The position numbers and the translations under genes are program-made. 64,000 bases of DNA from an uncultured Paracoccaceae bacterium (GTDB lineage Bacteria; Pseudomonadota; Alphaproteobacteria; Rhodobacterales; Rhodobacteraceae), in NCBI GenBank assembly GCA_947488605.1, contig CANKZJ010000001.1, positions 620,001 to 684,000 of the forward strand, read 5' to 3'. The notes under the pieces are model-generated. The model did no database searches, was not told the origin of the DNA, and was given only the letters and a program-made list of their open reading frames with translations. Shown here in pieces: positions 62,428 to 64,000 of the stretch. The first letter of the stretch is position 1. The number at the start of each line of letters is the position of its first letter.

Positions 62428-63114
62428 ATGACAGCAATCATGCGCCTTCACTATGCCCCCGATAATGCCTCGCTTTGCGTGCGATTGGCCTTGGAAGAGC
62501 TGGGTTTGACCTATCAAACACATCTGATTGACCGCGCCCAAGGTGAGCAGAAATCTGAAGCCTATCTTGCGCTGAACCCAAACGGGCTTATCCCAGTGTT
62601 GGAAACGCCGCAGGGTCCAATGTTCGAGACCGCAGCAATCCTCATCTGGTTGTCGGACAAATACGGGACACTTCTACCGCCAGTTTCTGCGCCCGACCGT
62701 ATGCATGCGGTCCAATGGATCATATGGCTGGCCAATACGCTGCACCCAACCTTGCGGATGATGTTTTACCCCGATCAATATACTAATGCTGATGAAGCCG
62801 CGACACGTCGCAAGGCAGGCAAACGCCTGATCGCCCATTTCGATGTGTTGTCGCAGGCAAAGACGACCCCTTGGCTGGACGATGACACGCCCAGCGCCCA
62901 TGGCTGCTACTTAGCTCCGATGCTGCGCTGGTCCGCTCTTTACGGTGGTGGTGCGGACTGGTTTGATCTGTCGCGCTGGCCGCGCCTGATGGATTTCACC
63001 AAACGGTTTGAGGCGCGCGATGTTGCCAAACGTATCGCAGTGGCCGAAGGTTTGGGCGCGACCCCATTTTCCGCGCCATCACCCTGTCATCCACCAGAAG
63101 GAACAGCCCTTTAG
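62428..63114 (+). CDS. Glutathione S-transferase family protein
   Basis: A 228-residue protein with a thioredoxin-like N-terminal domain (LHYAPDNASLCVRLALEELGL, then LNPNGLIPVLETP and MFETAAILIWLSDKYG) and an all-helical C-terminal half. The nucleophile position holds serine/asparagine in DNASL. The substrate is unknown. Its stop is directly followed by the ATG of the serine deaminase, so they are likely co-transcribed. Confidence 0.9.
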   Translation: MTAIMRLHYAPDNASLCVRLALEELGLTYQTHLIDRAQGEQKSEAYLALNPNGLIPVLETPQGPMFETAAILIWLSDKYGTLLPPVSAPDRMHAVQWIIWLANTLHPTLRMMFYPDQYTNADEAATRRKAGKRLIAHFDVLSQAKTTPWLDDDTPSAHGCYLAPMLRWSALYGGGADWFDLSRWPRLMDFTKRFEARDVAKRIAVAEGLGATPFSAPSPCHPPEGTAL

Positions 63115-64000
63115 ATGTTTTTATCCGTATTCGATATGTTCAAAGTCGGCGTAGGCCCTTCTTCTTCTCATACGATCGGGCCGATGGTTGCAGCCGCTCG
63201 TTTTCTGGATCACTTGCGCGCACAGCCCTTTGGTGTTGCTGGCTTGCAAGCGTCATTGCACGGCAGTCTGGCGTTCACCGGGGTGGGGCATGCGACGGAC
63301 CGGGCTGTTATCCTTGGGTTGGCCGGATTTCGGGCAGATCATTACGATGCAGACAAGGCGGAAGCGGAACTCGCGCGCATTGCGACCGATCACACGGTGT
63401 CGCCCGATGGTCTGGAGACGCTGAAATTCCATCCCAAAGATGACCTGATCTTTGACTACGGCCCCGCCCTGCCCGGCCATGCGAACGGGATGATTTTGCG
63501 CGGTACTGACGCCCAAGGCGACGTGATCACCCAAATCACTTACTATTCTATTGGCGGCGGGTTTGTCCTGACCGAGGCTGAGTTGAATGCCGGCAAAGAC
63601 AGCGACACAGGCGCACCTGTGCCTTTCCCCTTCCACTCCGCCCAAGAAATGCTGGATATGGCGAATATGTCCGGCAAGACCATTGCCGAAATGAAGCAAA
63701 CCAACGAGCTTTCTAGGATGCCCGGCGCCGACCTCGACAAAGGTCTGGACCGGATTTGGGAGGTGATGAACGACTGCATCACACGCGGATTGCAAACCGA
63801 TGGGATACTCCCCGGTGGGCTGTTCGTCCGCAGACGGGCAAAGGGCATCTATGACGCGTTGCAGGCAGAGCGCGGCATGAACCTGACTGCGCCACACACC
63901 ATCAACGACTTTATGTCGACCTACGCGATGGCCGTGAACGAAGAGAATGCTGCAGGTGGACAAGTCGTCACAGCACCGACAAACGGTGCGGCTGGTGTCA
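63115..64000 (+). CDS. sdaA: L-serine ammonia-lyase, 5' part
   Basis: Iron-sulfur enzyme that converts L-serine to pyruvate and ammonia. About 295 residues are visible and the frame is open at the window end. The ORF track omits it. The N-terminal beta domain begins FLSVFDMFKVGVGPSSSHTIGP, the usual signature, and the alpha domain contains AAGGQVVTAPTNGAAGV at the edge. The cluster cysteines lie outside the window. It is the single-chain form. Confidence 0.95.
   Translation, partial: MFLSVFDMFKVGVGPSSSHTIGPMVAAARFLDHLRAQPFGVAGLQASLHGSLAFTGVGHATDRAVILGLAGFRADHYDADKAEAELARIATDHTVSPDGLETLKFHPKDDLIFDYGPALPGHANGMILRGTDAQGDVITQITYYSIGGGFVLTEAELNAGKDSDTGAPVPFPFHSAQEMLDMANMSGKTIAEMKQTNELSRMPGADLDKGLDRIWEVMNDCITRGLQTDGILPGGLFVRRRAKGIYDALQAERGMNLTAPHTINDFMSTYAMAVNEENAAGGQVVTAPTNGAAGV

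Overview
The window looks like a chromosomal segment from a marine alphaproteobacterium of the Rhodobacteraceae (Roseobacter group). The base composition is moderately GC-rich. Gene types and neighbourhoods are typical of that group: gor-hflK-hflC-degP next to rpiA, a TAXI-type TRAP transporter, a UgpC-type amino-sugar ABC importer, pyruvate carboxylase, GFA and MAPEG proteins, and frequent ATGA stop/start overlaps. No prophage, CRISPR array, rRNA operon or intact insertion sequence was seen. The assignment rests on gene content alone; no search was run.

Layout. 1-9010: the 3' part of pyruvate carboxylase, MAPEG and VOC proteins, a calcineurin-like phosphoesterase, tRNA-Gly(GCC), a receiver-like protein, hisB-hisH, a lytic transglycosylase lipoprotein and a DUF1963-type membrane protein. 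9011-16760: a possible frameshifted gene remnant, an iron alcohol dehydrogenase, YaeQ, a metzincin peptidase coupled to a small secreted or anchored protein, and an alpha/beta hydrolase divergent from a membrane-anchored AraC-family regulator. 17035-21620: a heat-stress module of an EF-hand protein, a small membrane protein, three consecutive Hsp20 genes and a DegP-type protease. Two promoter-like sequences in this module share the same unusual architecture. It ends in a headless grpE fragment and other debris.

21621-35846: a large amino-sugar catabolic locus. On the minus strand an ABC importer (two permeases, binding protein, ATPase) is followed by an oxidoreductase, two SIS-domain deaminase/isomerases, a ROK kinase, a GatZ/KbaZ protein, NagA and CutC, most of them overlapping by a few bases. 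A GntR/UTRA regulator and a GH20 hexosaminidase are divergent from it. Together they would release, import, phosphorylate, deacetylate and deaminate N-acetylhexosamines. 35972-41687: a TagF-like CDP-polyol phosphotransferase, a PhnD-PhnC-PhnE type importer, a TagD-like cytidylyltransferase and a GT-A-like glycosyltransferase. I read these as a possible pathway that salvages a phosphorylated or phosphonate headgroup, activates it with CTP and places it on a surface glycan. This is the best candidate for an undescribed system in the window.

41684-64000: RidA, VOC, O-acetylhomoserine sulfhydrylase, a long membrane-spanning protein with PilM/GspL-like and PilP/GspC-like ends, a KefB-type antiporter, cobT and cobS, an FG-GAP protein, a 2Fe-2S ferredoxin, a TAXI TRAP transporter, a GFA protein, a second DegP-type protease, a membrane-anchored cyclic-nucleotide-binding-like protein, hflC-hflK, glutathione reductase, rpiA, a glutathione S-transferase and the 5' part of L-serine ammonia-lyase.
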